Shown: positions 8,799-18,514 of the stretch, in pieces | Layout of the letters: each line of letters begins with the position of its first letter | How positions within the stretch are numbered: the first letter of the stretch is position 1 | Source: Paralcaligenes ureilyticus | GTDB taxonomy: Bacteria > Pseudomonadota > Gammaproteobacteria > Burkholderiales > Burkholderiaceae_B | Length of the DNA: 64,000 bases | Direction of reading: 5' to 3' | Assembly (NCBI RefSeq): GCF_004346225.1 | Contig: NZ_SMAJ01000002.1 | Coordinates: 310,001-374,000 of the forward strand | Notes under the pieces: model-generated | Database searches by the model: none | What the model was told of the DNA's origin: nothing | The model's input: the letters and a program-made list of their open reading frames with translations, nothing else | Made by a program: the position numbers and the translations under genes

Positions 8799-9323
8799 CT
8801 ACTGCAACAGGCTGCGCAGCATCCAGGCGTTTTTCTCGTGTATGTCCAGGCGTTGCGTGAGAAGGTCGGTGGTAGGCTGATCGTCGGCCGCATCGGCCCG
8901 CTTCAGCGCAGCGCGCGCTGTTTTGGCGACAGCCTCATTACCTTTGACCAACAAACGCACCATCTCCTCGGCATTGGGCACGGACGCCGGCTCGGTTATC
9001 GACGAAAGCCTTGCATATTCGGCATAGGTGCCGGGCGCGTAATGGCCCAATGCACGTATCCGCTCGGCAATGCTGTCCAGGGCCTGCCACTGCTCTGTAT
9101 ATTGAGTCATGAACATGAGATGCAGCGTATTGAATAAAGGCCCCGTCACGTTCCAGTGAAAATTATGGGTCATCATATATAAGGTATACGAATCGGCCAG
9201 CATTTTGGACAGTTCGCTTGTCACCGCAGCGCGATCTTTCGCGGAAATGCCAATATCGATAAGGACGGCCTGACTGCCAGATTTTGCCGCGCCGGACTTT
9301 CCCGTTTTTGCTGCCTTTGCCAT
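8799..9323 (-). CDS. dps: Dps-family DNA-protecting ferritin-like protein
   Basis: Cytoplasmic dodecameric mini-ferritin (174 aa) that oxidises and stores iron using hydrogen peroxide and shields DNA in stress. The inter-subunit ferroxidase residues are visible in THNFHWNVTGPLF and the following helix ending DSIAERIRALG. A lysine-rich N-terminal tail (MAKAAKTGKSGAAKSG) fits the DNA-binding type. The start was set at the ATG with ribosome site GGAGGTT at 9323; the longer frame has no support. It lies downstream of oxyR on the same strand, separated by a REP pair; I did not see a clear OxyR site in its leader. Confidence 0.93.
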   Translation of the reverse strand: MAKAAKTGKSGAAKSGSQAVLIDIGISAKDRAAVTSELSKMLADSYTLYMMTHNFHWNVTGPLFNTLHLMFMTQYTEQWQALDSIAERIRALGHYAPGTYAEYARLSSITEPASVPNAEEMVRLLVKGNEAVAKTARAALKRADAADDQPTTDLLTQRLDIHEKNAWMLRSLLQ

Positions 9324-9430
9324 ACTAACCTCCGAAGAAAATGAATAAGCGATGCGGTTCAAGGTTAACACGCACCGTTTTCTAAAATGATGACGGGTAT
9401 TGGTTTTGAAATAGGGAGGCGCGGCGCGGG

Positions 9431-9508
9431 GAAATGGCACCCACAAGGGGTGCCGCTACAACGCTGCGGATATGTTTTTGTAGCGGCACCCCTTGTGGGT
9501 GCCATTTC
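9431..9508. repeat. REP pair (BIME-like) between oxyR and dps
   Basis: Two class-I REPs face each other: 9434-9460 (reverse, ending GCTACA) and 9479-9505 (forward, beginning TGTAG). Arms GGCACCC / GGGTGCC with loop ACAAG or CTTGT. The flanks also match (GAAATGG and CCATTTC), so the whole 78 bp forms one large palindrome around an 18-bp centre. Can act as a transcript end for oxyR. Confidence 0.9.
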
Positions 9509-9533
9509 AGGCAATCAAACACCCGCCCACCGA

Positions 9534-10493
9534 TCAAACCGTAACCGCCTCGCCGACCGGCTGATCATTATGCAAATAATTGACGCCGGGTAGCTTGCAG
9601 TTGTGGATAGCCGCGGTCAGCGCATCGATGGCCGAGGGGCGGGGAAAGCTTTTACGCCAGATCAAAACGACGCGCCGATCGGGCACGGGCTTTTTAAACG
9701 GAATATAGCTGAGCAAATCGTTTTGCAGCCCCTGCATGGACAAGGAACTGGTCGGCAAAACGGTAACGCCTATGCCCGCAGCCACCATATGGCGTATGGT
9801 CTCGAGCGAGGAGCCCTCAAAGGTACGCTGAATGCCGTCGCTGGCGGCGGAATAACGCGACAACTCGGGACACACCTCGAGCACCTGATCGCGGAAACAG
9901 TGCCCAGAGCCCAGCAAAAGCATGGTCTCTTTCTTGAGATCGTGCGCGTCGATCTCTTTGAGCGCAGTCCACGGATGATGCTTGGGCACGGCGACCACAA
10001 AGGGCTCGTCGTAAAGCGCACGCACCATCCACCCCGATTCGGGCAAAGGCAAGGCTACGACGGCGCAATCGATCTCGCCCTGGCGCAGCAATTCGAGCAG
10101 ACGCGCCGTCAGGTTTTCCTGCAACAATAGCGGCATCTGGGGGGTCGTCGCGATCTGTGTAGGAACCAGGCGGGGCAATAAATAGGGCCCAATCGTATGG
10201 ATCACACCCACGCGCAAAGGGCCGGCTAGCGGATCATGGCCTTGGCGCGCAATTTCACGCAGATTGGCGCCCTCTTCCAGCACACGCTGGGCCTGCGCCA
10301 CCACGCGCAAGCCAATAGGCGTAACGCCCACCTCGCCCCCTCCCCGCTCGAAAAGAATCACGCCCAGCTCATCTTCCAGCTTGCGTATCGCAACCGACAA
10401 AGTGGGCTGGCTGACAAAACAGGCTTCGGCCGCCCGCCCGAAATGACGCTCCCGGGCCACGGCCACCATGTATTTCAATTCAGTCAAAGTCAT
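9534..10493 (-). CDS. oxyR: Hydrogen peroxide sensor and regulator OxyR (LysR family)
   Basis: LysR-type regulator (319 aa) that forms a disulfide on exposure to peroxide and activates antioxidant genes. The N-terminal winged helix is MTLTELKYMVAVARERHFGR with FVSQPTLSVAIRKLE. The two redox cysteines fall at residues 199 and 208 (GSGHC ... EVC), the same numbering as E. coli OxyR, which makes the assignment firm. The start at 10493 gives the family N-terminus. It lies 66 bp after recG, in the ridA-recG-oxyR order on one strand, with dps downstream as a plausible target. Confidence 0.96.
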   Translation of the reverse strand: MTLTELKYMVAVARERHFGRAAEACFVSQPTLSVAIRKLEDELGVILFERGGGEVGVTPIGLRVVAQAQRVLEEGANLREIARQGHDPLAGPLRVGVIHTIGPYLLPRLVPTQIATTPQMPLLLQENLTARLLELLRQGEIDCAVVALPLPESGWMVRALYDEPFVVAVPKHHPWTALKEIDAHDLKKETMLLLGSGHCFRDQVLEVCPELSRYSAASDGIQRTFEGSSLETIRHMVAAGIGVTVLPTSSLSMQGLQNDLLSYIPFKKPVPDRRVVLIWRKSFPRPSAIDALTAAIHNCKLPGVNYLHNDQPVGEAVTV

Positions 10494-10559
10494 GTTGTTT
10501 CTCGCAGTAATAAATGCCAATCCGGTTTTTCATGAAATCTCGCCATCCATAGCCGATCG

Positions 10560-12653
10560 TCAGGTACGTAAAAAATCCTGCTTGCCGCGCATCCAACGCG
10601 CCAGATGGGCTTGCGCCTGCGCCGGAAAATCCGCCCTCATCTCGCGAGCCGCATCCTGAGCCTGCAAGACGATGCGCGCGTCGGTCTCCAGGCTGGCAAA
10701 GCGCAGCAGTTCCAGCCCCGACTGCCGTACACCCAGAAACTCTCCCGGGCCGCGCTGCTCCAAGTCACGCCGCGCAATCTCGAAGCCGTCCGCGGTTTCG
10801 TACATGGCGCGCAAACGCTGTCGCGCAATCTGCGACAAAGGCGCCTGATACATCAACACGCAAACCGATTGCACCGTGCCGCGGCCGATCCGGCCGCGCA
10901 ATTGATGCAGCTGCGCCAGCCCGAACCTCTCGGCGTGCTCGATGACCATAAGCGAAGCATTGGGTATATCCACACCCACCTCGATAACAGTCGTCGCGAC
11001 CAGCACATCGATGCGGCCATCGCGAAAATCCTGCATAACGCATGCCTTGTCGGCGGACTTCAGGCGTCCATGCACCAGCCCCACACGCAAATCGGGCAGC
11101 GCCTGGACAAGCCGCGCATGCGTATCGACAGCGGTCTGAAGTTGCAGGACCTCGCTTTCCTCGACCAGCGGGCATACCCAATAAGCCTGTCGGCCCAGCC
11201 TGATTTCGTCGACGACGCGGGACATGACCTCGTCGCGGCGGGTATCGGCCACCAGCTTGGTCAGAACCGGGCTGCGGCCGGGCGGCAGTTCGTCAATGAC
11301 TGAAACATCCAGGTCGGCAAAAAACGTCATGGCCAGCGTGCGCGGTATGGGCGTCGCGCTCATGCTGAGCTGATGGGGAATCAGGGCATCCGAGCCGGCC
11401 TCGCCCTTGCGGCTGAGCTGCAGCCGCTGCCCGACCCCGAAGCGGTGCTGCTCATCGAGCACTACCAGGTCGAGATGCGCAAAGACCACCTTGTCCTGAA
11501 TCAGCGCCTGGGTGCCTATGATCAGCTGCGCCTGGCCGCTGGCCATCGCCTCGGCGACCTGTCGGCGAGCCTTGGCATTTATGCTGCCGGTCAGCCACAC
11601 GATTTCCACACCCAGCGGCTCCAGCCACGCCGCCAATTTCTGAAAATGCTGTTCGGCCAGGATTTCAGTGGGTGCCATAATGGCCACCTGCGAGCCGCTG
11701 GCAATGGCTTGCGCCGCCGCCAACGCGGCAACCACCGTTTTGCCGCTACCCACGTCGCCTTGCAGTAAGCGATGCATGGGAAACGACTGGCTCAAATCGT
11801 GCCTTATTTCGGCTACAACCCGCTCCTGCGCTGCCGTAAGCGCAAACGGCAACTGGCGCAACAAGGCCGCGACCAGGCCGCCATTGCCTGCCAACGGATG
11901 CGCACGCTGCTTCAAGCGGGCAGCGCGCGCCGCTGCCAACGATAGTTGCTGTGCGAGCAACTCATCGAACTTAATGCGGCGCCAGGCGGGATGCCCATGC
12001 TCGATCAAATCGGAGTACGACACGTCGGGCGGCGGATGATGCAATACGCGGATGGCCTGCGCAAAGGGAACCAGCTCGTAACGCGCACAGATTTCGGGAG
12101 GCAGCGTATCGGACAGATCTGCTTCGTTCAGCGCTTGATCGATCGCGCGCCGCAAAGTCGACTGCATCAAGCCGTTGGTGGTGGGATAGACGGGCGTGAG
12201 CGCATTGGGCAAATCGCCGCCGGCTGTGGTTACCTTTGGATGAACCATTTCGCAACCCGAAAAACCGGCCCGTACGTCGCCGCGCACGCGCACGCGCTTG
12301 CCGACGGCAAGCTGCTTATGCTGGCTTGGGTAAAAATTCAGCCAACGCAGCGCCAGCTCGCCCGTTCCGTCCTCAATAAGCGCAAACAATTGGCGACGAG
12401 GTCGAAACTGCACTTCGCTGCGTACAACCTGCCCTTCCACCTGCGCGGTTTGCCCCGCGCGCAAGGAAACAATCGGCACAATCCGCGTTTCGTCTTCATA
12501 GCGTATCGGCAAATGCACGACAAAATCTTGCGGATCCTTCAAGCCCAGATGCAAGAGCTTGCGCTCGATCAAAGAAACGGGCTTGACGTCCGCGCGGAGT
12601 GGCGAGGGACGCACGGCTGCCTTAGAGCCTGGTCGGACGCGCGCTTCGGGCAC
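10560..12653 (-). CDS. recG: ATP-dependent DNA helicase RecG
   Basis: Branch-migrating helicase (697 aa) that reverses stalled replication forks and processes recombination intermediates. The N-terminal wedge/OB domain occupies about residues 25-230; helicase motifs follow: Walker A GDVGSGKT, APTEILAEQH, the DEQH box in VVLDEQHRFGVGQRL, MSATPIPRTL, and motif VI QLRGRIGRG. Length is in the family range. It begins 5 nt after ridA ends, so they are likely cotranscribed. Confidence 0.96.
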   Translation of the reverse strand: MPEARVRPGSKAAVRPSPLRADVKPVSLIERKLLHLGLKDPQDFVVHLPIRYEDETRIVPIVSLRAGQTAQVEGQVVRSEVQFRPRRQLFALIEDGTGELALRWLNFYPSQHKQLAVGKRVRVRGDVRAGFSGCEMVHPKVTTAGGDLPNALTPVYPTTNGLMQSTLRRAIDQALNEADLSDTLPPEICARYELVPFAQAIRVLHHPPPDVSYSDLIEHGHPAWRRIKFDELLAQQLSLAAARAARLKQRAHPLAGNGGLVAALLRQLPFALTAAQERVVAEIRHDLSQSFPMHRLLQGDVGSGKTVVAALAAAQAIASGSQVAIMAPTEILAEQHFQKLAAWLEPLGVEIVWLTGSINAKARRQVAEAMASGQAQLIIGTQALIQDKVVFAHLDLVVLDEQHRFGVGQRLQLSRKGEAGSDALIPHQLSMSATPIPRTLAMTFFADLDVSVIDELPPGRSPVLTKLVADTRRDEVMSRVVDEIRLGRQAYWVCPLVEESEVLQLQTAVDTHARLVQALPDLRVGLVHGRLKSADKACVMQDFRDGRIDVLVATTVIEVGVDIPNASLMVIEHAERFGLAQLHQLRGRIGRGTVQSVCVLMYQAPLSQIARQRLRAMYETADGFEIARRDLEQRGPGEFLGVRQSGLELLRFASLETDARIVLQAQDAAREMRADFPAQAQAHLARWMRGKQDFLRT

Positions 12654-12658
12654 GGAGT

Positions 12659-13045
12659 TTACAGGACAATAATTGCTTCGACTTCGAACTGGGCGCCCTT
12701 GGGCAGGCTGGCCACGCCTATCGTCGAACGCGCGGGAAAGGGCTGGGGGATGACATCGGCCATAATCGCATTGGCACTGGCGAATTTGCTCAGGTCCGTC
12801 AGAAACAGCGTCAATTTGACGATATTTTCGAACGTGCCGCCGGATGCTTCGATCACGGCCTGCATATTGGCAAAGGCCTGGCGCACCTGGCCTTCGAAAT
12901 TTTCGGAAACCAGCTCGCCCGTCCCGGGTTCCAGGCCGATCTGGCCCGATAAATACACCGTTTTTCCGGGCCCTGCGGCCACCGCCTGCGAATAAGGGCC
13001 TACCGCTGCCGGAGCCGCGTCCGTGTGAATAATCTGTTTGGCCAT
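12659..13045 (-). CDS. ridA: Enamine/imine deaminase RidA
   Basis: Small trimeric enzyme (128 aa) that hydrolyses reactive 2-aminoacrylate and related enamines released by PLP enzymes. The family core is complete: AAVGPYSQAV, YLSGQIGLEPGTGE, and PARSTIGVASLPKGAQFEVEAI with the substrate-binding arginine and the C-terminal glutamate. I chose the ATG at 13045 (MAKQIIHTDAAP), which has an AGAGGTGG ribosome site. First gene of the ridA-recG unit. Confidence 0.94.
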   Translation of the reverse strand: MAKQIIHTDAAPAAVGPYSQAVAAGPGKTVYLSGQIGLEPGTGELVSENFEGQVRQAFANMQAVIEASGGTFENIVKLTLFLTDLSKFASANAIMADVIPQPFPARSTIGVASLPKGAQFEVEAIIVL

Positions 13046-13131
13046 GAAAACCACCTCTGATGAATTAAAACAACTATCAGAGTGTAATCATCTATAGAGA
13101 ATATTAAAAGCCCCCGGAAGCCCCAAAGCGC

Positions 13132-13908
13132 TTATTTATCTACGAAAGCGCGTTCGACGACATAATCGCCGGGCTGACCGACACCGGTCGATGCCACGAA
13201 GCCGCGCGCCTTCAGCATCTGGGTGATGTCGGCCAGCATATGCGGACTGCCGCAAATCATGCCGCGATCGGTCTCGGGATTTAGAGGCGGCAAGCCGATA
13301 TCCTGAAACAAACGCCCGCTTTCAATCACCTCGGTGATGCGTCCTTGATTGCGGAACGGCTCACGCGTAACGGTCGGGTAGTAGATGAGCTTGCCTTGAA
13401 TGTGCTCGCCGAAATACTCATTTTTGGGCAACTCGCCCTGAATGTAATCGGAGTAGGCCAGTTCGCTGACGTGACGCACCCCGTGCATCAACACCACTTT
13501 TTCAAAGCGATCGTACACATCGGGGTCTTTGATGATGCTCATGAAAGGCGCAAGCCCCGTGCCTGTCGCAAACAGATATAGATGCTTGCCCGGCTTCAGA
13601 TCATCAACCATCAGGGTGCCTACCGGCTTTTTGCTGACCAGAACCGAATCGCCCGCCTGCAAATGTTGCAGGCGCGACGTCAGCGGCCCGTTTTTGACCT
13701 TGATACTGAGGAATTCCAGGTTTTCTTCGTAGTTGGCGCTAGCAATGCTATAAGCACGCAACAACGGCTTGCCGTTGACCTCAAGGCCCAACATGACGAA
13801 ATGGCCGTTATGAAAACGCAGTGCCGAATCGCGCGTGGTGGTAAAAGAAAACAAGGTGTCGTTCCAGTGACGAACGCTGAGCACTTGCTCGGAATTGAAA
13901 GCAGCCAT
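13132..13908 (-). CDS. fpr: Ferredoxin/flavodoxin-NADP+ reductase Fpr
   Basis: FAD enzyme (258 aa) exchanging electrons between NADPH and ferredoxin or flavodoxin. FAD motif RAYSIASANYEENLEF near residue 50, NADP-binding FATGTGLAPFMSI near residue 115, and CGSPHMLADI followed by a C-terminal VVERAFVDK typical of the bacterial subclass. In related bacteria it is often part of oxidative-stress defence, consistent with oxyR and dps nearby. Single gene, flanked by a REP pair upstream and an empty 86-bp gap before ridA. Confidence 0.93.
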   Translation of the reverse strand: MAAFNSEQVLSVRHWNDTLFSFTTTRDSALRFHNGHFVMLGLEVNGKPLLRAYSIASANYEENLEFLSIKVKNGPLTSRLQHLQAGDSVLVSKKPVGTLMVDDLKPGKHLYLFATGTGLAPFMSIIKDPDVYDRFEKVVLMHGVRHVSELAYSDYIQGELPKNEYFGEHIQGKLIYYPTVTREPFRNQGRITEVIESGRLFQDIGLPPLNPETDRGMICGSPHMLADITQMLKARGFVASTGVGQPGDYVVERAFVDK

Positions 13909-14003
13909 ACATAGTCGATAAAAAGGAATACACCGATTTTAACCTACCTGGCCCGAAGCCTGCCTCTTGGCGCCTGGAGGATTGTGTGGCGGCAAGTACG
14001 TTT

Positions 14004-14092
14004 TGTAGCGGCAGCCCTTGTGGCTGCCATCTATGTTCTATACATGCCATCTTTTATCAACGATTTTGGCAGCCACAAGGGCTGCCGCTACA
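14004..14092. repeat. REP pair between ntrC and fpr
   Basis: Two class-II REPs: 14004-14030 (forward, TGTAG head) and 14066-14092 (reverse, GCTACA tail), arms GGCAGCC / GGCTGCC, loops CTTGT and ACAAG. Here the heads point outward, opposite to the pair at 9431-9508. The flank GTACGTTTTGTAG recurs in reverse beside the copy at 62359. Lies 18 bp past the ntrC stop and may end the glnA-ntrBC transcript. Confidence 0.9.
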
Positions 14093-14110
14093 GACGACGG
14101 GCACAGCGGC

Positions 14111-15550
14111 TTAGGTCTCTTCCAGACCCAGTTCCTGGCATTTGCGCGTTAGCGTATTGCGACCGATACCCAAGCGCTGCGCCGCCTCGGCGCGCCTGCC
14201 GTGACTGTGCACCAGCGCGGCGCGCAGCAGTATGCGTTCAAAGTCGCGCGTCAGGGTGCTCATGACGGCTGGTTCGCCGTGAGCCAATCTATTCCTGACC
14301 TGACGCTCCAGCAAGGCCGCCCAATCCGGTTCGATGGCCGCCTGGGCCTGTTCGTCCGTACGAGGCGCATCTGCCGGACGCCCGTTGGGCCCTGCGGCCA
14401 GGGCACTGATTTCAGGCGGCAAATCGTTCACGTCGACCACCTGGCCGGCCGACATGACCGACAGCCAGTGGCAGAAATTTTCAAGCTGGCGAATATTGCC
14501 CGGATAATCAAACGCAATCAGCGCCTGCAAAGCACCGGGGGTAAGGCGGCGCGCCGGCACAGCCAGGCTACGCGCGCTGCGTTCCAGAAATAATCGCGCC
14601 AATGCCGGGATGTCTTCCTTGCGTTCACGCAGCGGCGGCAGGCGCAAACGGATCACGTTCAAACGATGGAACAAGTCTTCGCGAAACTGCCCTTGCGCTA
14701 CGCGCTGCTCTAAAGGCTGATGCGTCGCTGCCACGATACGCACATCGACACTGACCGCCTGTGAACCGCCGACACGATAAAAACTGCCCTCGGCAAGCAC
14801 CCGCAACAGGCGTGTTTGCAGCTCCAGCGGCATATCGCCGATTTCATCCAGAAACAGGGTTCCTCCGTGCGCAGCCTCGAAGCGCCCGCGGCGCAGCGTC
14901 GTGGCACCGGTGAAGGCGCCTCGCTCGTGACCGAATAACTCGGCTTCGAGCAGATCGCGCGGTATGGCCGCCGTATTCAGCGCAATGAACGGACCGTCGG
15001 CCCTGGCGCTATGGATATGCAAGGCGCGCGCAATCAGCTCCTTGCCTGTACCCGATTCCCCGGTGACCAGCACGGTTGCCCGCGATGTGGCCAAGCGGCC
15101 AATGGCGCGAAACACATCCTGCATCGCCAGCGACGCAGACTGCATCAGGGTCGCATCGCCGGTGATTGGCGAGGCGGGAGCCGGTGCGCTCTGCTCCTGG
15201 GCGGCGCGACGAATCAGATCGACGGCTTCGTTCACGTCGAATGGTTTGGCCAGGTAATCGAAAGCCCCTTTCTGGAACGCCGATACCGTGCTGTCCAGAT
15301 CAGTGAACGCCGTCATGACAATGACGGCCAACTCAGGGTGACGCTGCTTGATGGCCTGCAGCAGGCTTAACCCGTCCTGGCCGGGCATGCGCACATCGGT
15401 CACCAATACCGACGGCGTGGCCTCTTCCAGCGCCTCCAGTACGGCAGCGGCCGACTCAAAGCTTTGTACGTCGATCGACACACGCGCCAGCGCCTTTTCC
15501 AGCACCCAGCGGATGCTTTGATCGTCATCGACTATCCAGACGGGTTTCAC
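14111..15550 (-). CDS. ntrC: Nitrogen regulation response regulator NtrC (NRI, GlnG)
   Basis: Sigma-54 activator (479 aa) switched on by NtrB in nitrogen limitation. Receiver domain with acidic pocket DDD at 8-10, phosphorylation site Asp52 ([10 protein letters not shown]) and Lys102 (LAKPF). Central AAA+ domain with Walker A GESGTGKE and the GAFTGA loop that contacts sigma-54. C-terminal Fis-type helix-turn-helix [15 protein letters not shown]. The start overlaps the ntrB stop by 4 bp. It should act on its own operon through the sites described upstream of glnA. Confidence 0.96.
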   Translation of the reverse strand: MKPVWIVDDDQSIRWVLEKALARVSIDVQSFESAAAVLEALEEATPSVLVTDVRMPGQDGLSLLQAIKQRHPELAVIVMTAFTDLDSTVSAFQKGAFDYLAKPFDVNEAVDLIRRAAQEQSAPAPASPITGDATLMQSASLAMQDVFRAIGRLATSRATVLVTGESGTGKELIARALHIHSARADGPFIALNTAAIPRDLLEAELFGHERGAFTGATTLRRGRFEAAHGGTLFLDEIGDMPLELQTRLLRVLAEGSFYRVGGSQAVSVDVRIVAATHQPLEQRVAQGQFREDLFHRLNVIRLRLPPLRERKEDIPALARLFLERSARSLAVPARRLTPGALQALIAFDYPGNIRQLENFCHWLSVMSAGQVVDVNDLPPEISALAAGPNGRPADAPRTDEQAQAAIEPDWAALLERQVRNRLAHGEPAVMSTLTRDFERILLRAALVHSHGRRAEAAQRLGIGRNTLTRKCQELGLEET

Positions 15551-16599
15551 GACAGCTCCAAGGGCAAAATCATGCGAAATTCAGTGTGGCCTTCCGTCGA
15601 GTCAAACTCGATAACGCCGCCATGCTGCTGGACGAACTCCTGTGCCAGGCTTAGGCCCAGGCCGGTGCCACTGGCCCGTCCCGTTACCAGGGGATGAAAA
15701 AGCTTGTCGCGCAGATCGGCTGGTACGCCCGGCCCGTTATCGATAACGGACACAACCATACCCAGTTTGACTGGCCGCGTCGCCAGCACCAGCTGCCGCC
15801 CGACACGGGTGCGCAAAATCAATTTCGGCGGATGAGCTGAACGGCTTTCAGTCAGCGCCTGAGCCGCATTGCGCACCATATTCAACAGGGCCTGCAAAAG
15901 CCGGTCATGGTCGCCCATGAGCTCGGGCGCCGAGGCGTCGTAATCACGCACAATTTCTATTTGAGCGGCGTATTCCGCCCGAGCCAAGGTGTATACCAAC
16001 TCGCATATCTCATGGATATTAAAGCGCGCCCGTTTCAGCGTAGCGCCCTGAGGCGCGATCAATCGATCCACCAGGCCACTCAAACGATCGGCTTCCGCCA
16101 TGATCACGCGCGTGTACTCGCGCAGCGACTCCGTCTTGAGCTCGGTTTCGAGCAACTGGGCGGCGCCCAGGATTCCGCCCAGGGGATTCTTGACTTCGTG
16201 CGCCAGATTGCGCAGCGATTCGCGCTGCACATCGAGTTCTTGGCTGAGATGACGATTGCGCTCAAGCAAAATGTGATGCTCGAGCTCCCGCACTTCCAGC
16301 AAAGCCGCCCAGGGCGGCTGCGGCGAGTGCACCAGGGTCAGGCTGACCGGCACCGGAAGACCGCGCCGATCAACCGTCATATCCTGACGCAAGACACCGA
16401 TTTTGCCTTCTATGGCCGACGCAATGTGCGCCGCCAGCGACGCATCGGCATTAAAAAGAAGGTGGGCCGACACCCCGCTCAGTTGCTTGCGCGATAAGCC
16501 AAACAGTTCTTGAGCGGCGGCGTTGGCATGTACGACTGCGCCTTGCTCATCCAGAAGCAATATGGTGGTGGCCAGCAGATCGTAATTCGCAATGTCCAT
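15547..16599 (-). CDS. ntrB: Nitrogen sensor histidine kinase NtrB (NRII, GlnL)
   Basis: Cytoplasmic kinase/phosphatase (about 350 aa) controlled by PII, phosphorylating NtrC. PAS domain at the N-terminus (ILLLDEQGAVVHANAAAQELFG), the H-box LAHEVKNPLGG with the phosphorylated histidine, N-box LNMVRNAAQAL, and G-boxes DNGPGVP and GLGLSLA. No membrane segment, as expected. Start choice is uncertain: ATG at 16599 gives a PAS start like E. coli GlnL, while an in-frame GTG at 16650 would add 17 residues; neither has a good ribosome site. Cotranscribed between glnA and ntrC. Confidence 0.94.
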   Translation of the reverse strand: MDIANYDLLATTILLLDEQGAVVHANAAAQELFGLSRKQLSGVSAHLLFNADASLAAHIASAIEGKIGVLRQDMTVDRRGLPVPVSLTLVHSPQPPWAALLEVRELEHHILLERNRHLSQELDVQRESLRNLAHEVKNPLGGILGAAQLLETELKTESLREYTRVIMAEADRLSGLVDRLIAPQGATLKRARFNIHEICELVYTLARAEYAAQIEIVRDYDASAPELMGDHDRLLQALLNMVRNAAQALTESRSAHPPKLILRTRVGRQLVLATRPVKLGMVVSVIDNGPGVPADLRDKLFHPLVTGRASGTGLGLSLAQEFVQQHGGVIEFDSTEGHTEFRMILPLELS

Positions 16600-16658
16600 C
16601 GCAATGCAGCGTCCATTTGGTTTGGTGGTTGCGAATCCGGCACCGGCCACCAGGCAGA

Positions 16659-18071
16659 TTACAGGCTGTAGTACATATCGAACTCAACCGGATGGGAGGT
16701 CTTGCGCAAGCGCGTGATTTCTTCCATTTTGAGTTCGATATAGGCGTCGAGCATATCGTTGCTGAACACCCCACCGCGCGTCAGGAACTCGCGATCGCGA
16801 TCCAGTGCGGCCACCGCTTCTTCAAGCGACGCGCACACCGTCGGGATCTTTGCATCCTCTTCGGGCGGCAGATCGTACAGGTTCTTGTCGGCCGGATCGC
16901 CGGGATGGATTTTGTTTTGCACGCCATCCAGACCCGCCATCATCAACGCCGAAAATGCCAGATACGGGTTGGCCAGCGGATCCGGGAACCGCGCCTCGAC
17001 GCGGCGAGCCTTGGGGTTGCCTACGTAAGGAATGCGCAGCGACGCCGAACGGTTGCGGGCGGAATACGCCAGTTTTACGGGCGCCTCGAAATGCGGTACG
17101 AGCCGTTTGTACGAATTGGTACCCGGGTTGGTGATGGCATTCAACGCACGGGCATGCTTGATGATCCCGCCTATGTAGTACAGCGCGAATTCCGACAAGC
17201 CGGCATAGCCATTGCCCGCAAACAGGTTCTGCCCGTCTTTCCAGATCGACTGGTGCACGTGCATGCCCGATCCGTTGTCGCCGACAATGGGCTTGGGCAT
17301 GAACGTGGCGGTCTTGCCATACACATGAGCCACGTTATGAATGGTGTATTTCAGGATCTGGTTCCAGTCGGCGCGCTCGACCAGCGTGCTGAACTTGGTG
17401 CCGATTTCCATTTGGCCCGGAGCAGCCACTTCGTGGTGGTGCACTTCCACGGGCACGCCCTGCTGCTCGAGCAACAGGCACATTTCCGAACGCATGTCGT
17501 GGAAGGAATCGACGGGAGGCACGGGCATATAACCGCCCTTGACGCCGGGACGATGCCCCAGATTGCCGCCGTCCATATCCAGGCCTCGCGACCAGGGTGC
17601 CTCTTCAGACTTGATCTTGACGAAGCAGCCCGACATATCGTCGTTCCAGGTAATGGCGTCGAACACGAAAAACTCGGGCTCAGGGCCGAAATAGGCGGTA
17701 TCGCCCAGGCCACTGGATTTAAGATAAGCTTCGGCGCGCCGGGCCAAGGAGCGTGGGTCGCGATCGTACCCTTTGAGGTCGGAAGGCTCGACCACATCGC
17801 AGGTCAGATTCAGCGTAGTCTCTTCGCGGAAAGGATCCATGCGCGCCGATTTGGGATCCGGGATCAACAACATATCCGACGCTTCAATGCCCTTCCAGCC
17901 CGGCAGCGACGAACCGTCGAAGGCCTGCCCGGCTTCCATCTTCTCTTCATCCACCATATGAGCCGGCGTCGTCATGTGATGCTCGCGCCCCAGGGTATCG
18001 GTAAAGCGAAAATCGACAAAAGCAACTTCGCGTTCTTTAATAAGCTTAACTACTTCTTCTGCAGTGGACAT
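16659..18071 (-). CDS. glnA: Glutamine synthetase type I (GlnA)
   Basis: Dodecameric cytoplasmic enzyme (470 aa) making glutamine from glutamate, ammonia and ATP, the entry point of nitrogen. Visible signatures are [32 protein letters not shown] and the metal/substrate stretch [14 protein letters not shown]. The adenylylation loop NLYDLPPEE places the modified tyrosine at residue 399, so the enzyme should be under GlnE control. Head of glnA-ntrB-ntrC; preceded by a canonical sigma-54 promoter and distant NtrC-type sites. Confidence 0.97.
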   Translation of the reverse strand: MSTAEEVVKLIKEREVAFVDFRFTDTLGREHHMTTPAHMVDEEKMEAGQAFDGSSLPGWKGIEASDMLLIPDPKSARMDPFREETTLNLTCDVVEPSDLKGYDRDPRSLARRAEAYLKSSGLGDTAYFGPEPEFFVFDAITWNDDMSGCFVKIKSEEAPWSRGLDMDGGNLGHRPGVKGGYMPVPPVDSFHDMRSEMCLLLEQQGVPVEVHHHEVAAPGQMEIGTKFSTLVERADWNQILKYTIHNVAHVYGKTATFMPKPIVGDNGSGMHVHQSIWKDGQNLFAGNGYAGLSEFALYYIGGIIKHARALNAITNPGTNSYKRLVPHFEAPVKLAYSARNRSASLRIPYVGNPKARRVEARFPDPLANPYLAFSALMMAGLDGVQNKIHPGDPADKNLYDLPPEEDAKIPTVCASLEEAVAALDRDREFLTRGGVFSNDMLDAYIELKMEEITRLRKTSHPVEFDMYYSL

Positions 18072-18195
18072 GTGAGCTCCTGGGCAAATAATGGATCAAA
18101 CCGAGATGAAATGGCTTGGTAGACTGAAATAGATGGGAACTAAAGGGCTGAATAAATCGGATATTACTATCTTGACTTAGCTTAAAGCACTTAAA

Positions 18196-18211
18196 GCAAA
18201 AATTGTGCCAG
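18196..18211 (-). promoter_or_regulatory. Sigma-54 promoter of glnA
   Basis: On the minus strand the sequence reads TGGCAC-AATTT-TTGC (18211 down to 18197, continuing CTTT). TGGCAC is the -24 element and TTGC the -12 element with the required 5-bp spacing. This is a full match to the core consensus and lies about 125 bp upstream of the glnA ATG, giving a leader of roughly 110 nt. Confidence 0.88.
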
Positions 18212-18239
18212 CCTGGGATGAGCTGGTTGTAATGCGTGG

Positions 18240-18366
18240 ATGGCACCCACGAGGGGTGCCGCTACAAATGCCTGGCTGCCGTTAATGACGCGGATGGCAG
18301 CCACAAGGGCTGCCGCTACAAATGCCTGGCTGTCGTTAATGTAGTGGCAGCCCTTGCGGCTGGCAA
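18240..18366. repeat. Tandem REP units inside the glnA control region
   Basis: Class-I copy 18240-18266, class-II copy 18294-18320, and a decayed forward copy 18340-18366. The first two are parts of a 54-bp unit repeated in tandem: the spacer AATGCCTGGCTG(C/T)CGTTAATG also repeats. Between the tandem units the stem changes from GGCACCC / GGGTGCC to GGCAGCC / GGCTGCC, keeping pairing. They lie between the sigma-54 promoter and the NtrC-like sites. Confidence 0.88.
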
Positions 18367-18484
18367 ATCGTTGAAATTCAAGGCCGCCTCTACTAACCCC
18401 GCAGAGAATTATCTCTGCCATTGCATGTCCCGCCAGTGCAGCCCAAAATCTCCGCCCCGATAGTCCAAAGAGATCACAAGAAAA

Positions 18485-18501
18485 CGCACCATAAAAGTGC
18501 A
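18485..18501. promoter_or_regulatory. NtrC-type binding site 1
   Basis: CGCACCATAAAAGTGCA matches the NtrC dyad TGCACCA-N3-TGGTGCA at 11 of 14 defined positions. Centre at 18493, about 310 bp upstream of the predicted glnA transcript start and 30 bp from site 2. Confidence 0.65.
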
Positions 18502-18514
18502 TTTAACACACATT

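Noticed and set aside
9431-9508. Terminal inverted repeats of an insertion sequence
   Set aside because: The repeats enclose only 18 bp, have no transposase, and recur across the window as REP pairs.
10605-12995. Long plus-strand open frames opposite recG and ridA
   Set aside because: They are antisense to strongly supported genes with intact family motifs, have no ribosome sites and no recognisable domains; high-GC coding sequence often leaves open frames on the other strand.
16617-18122. 501-codon plus-strand open frame opposite glnA
   Set aside because: It mirrors the glnA coding sequence and has Arg/His-rich composition typical of antisense frames; glnA itself is unambiguous.
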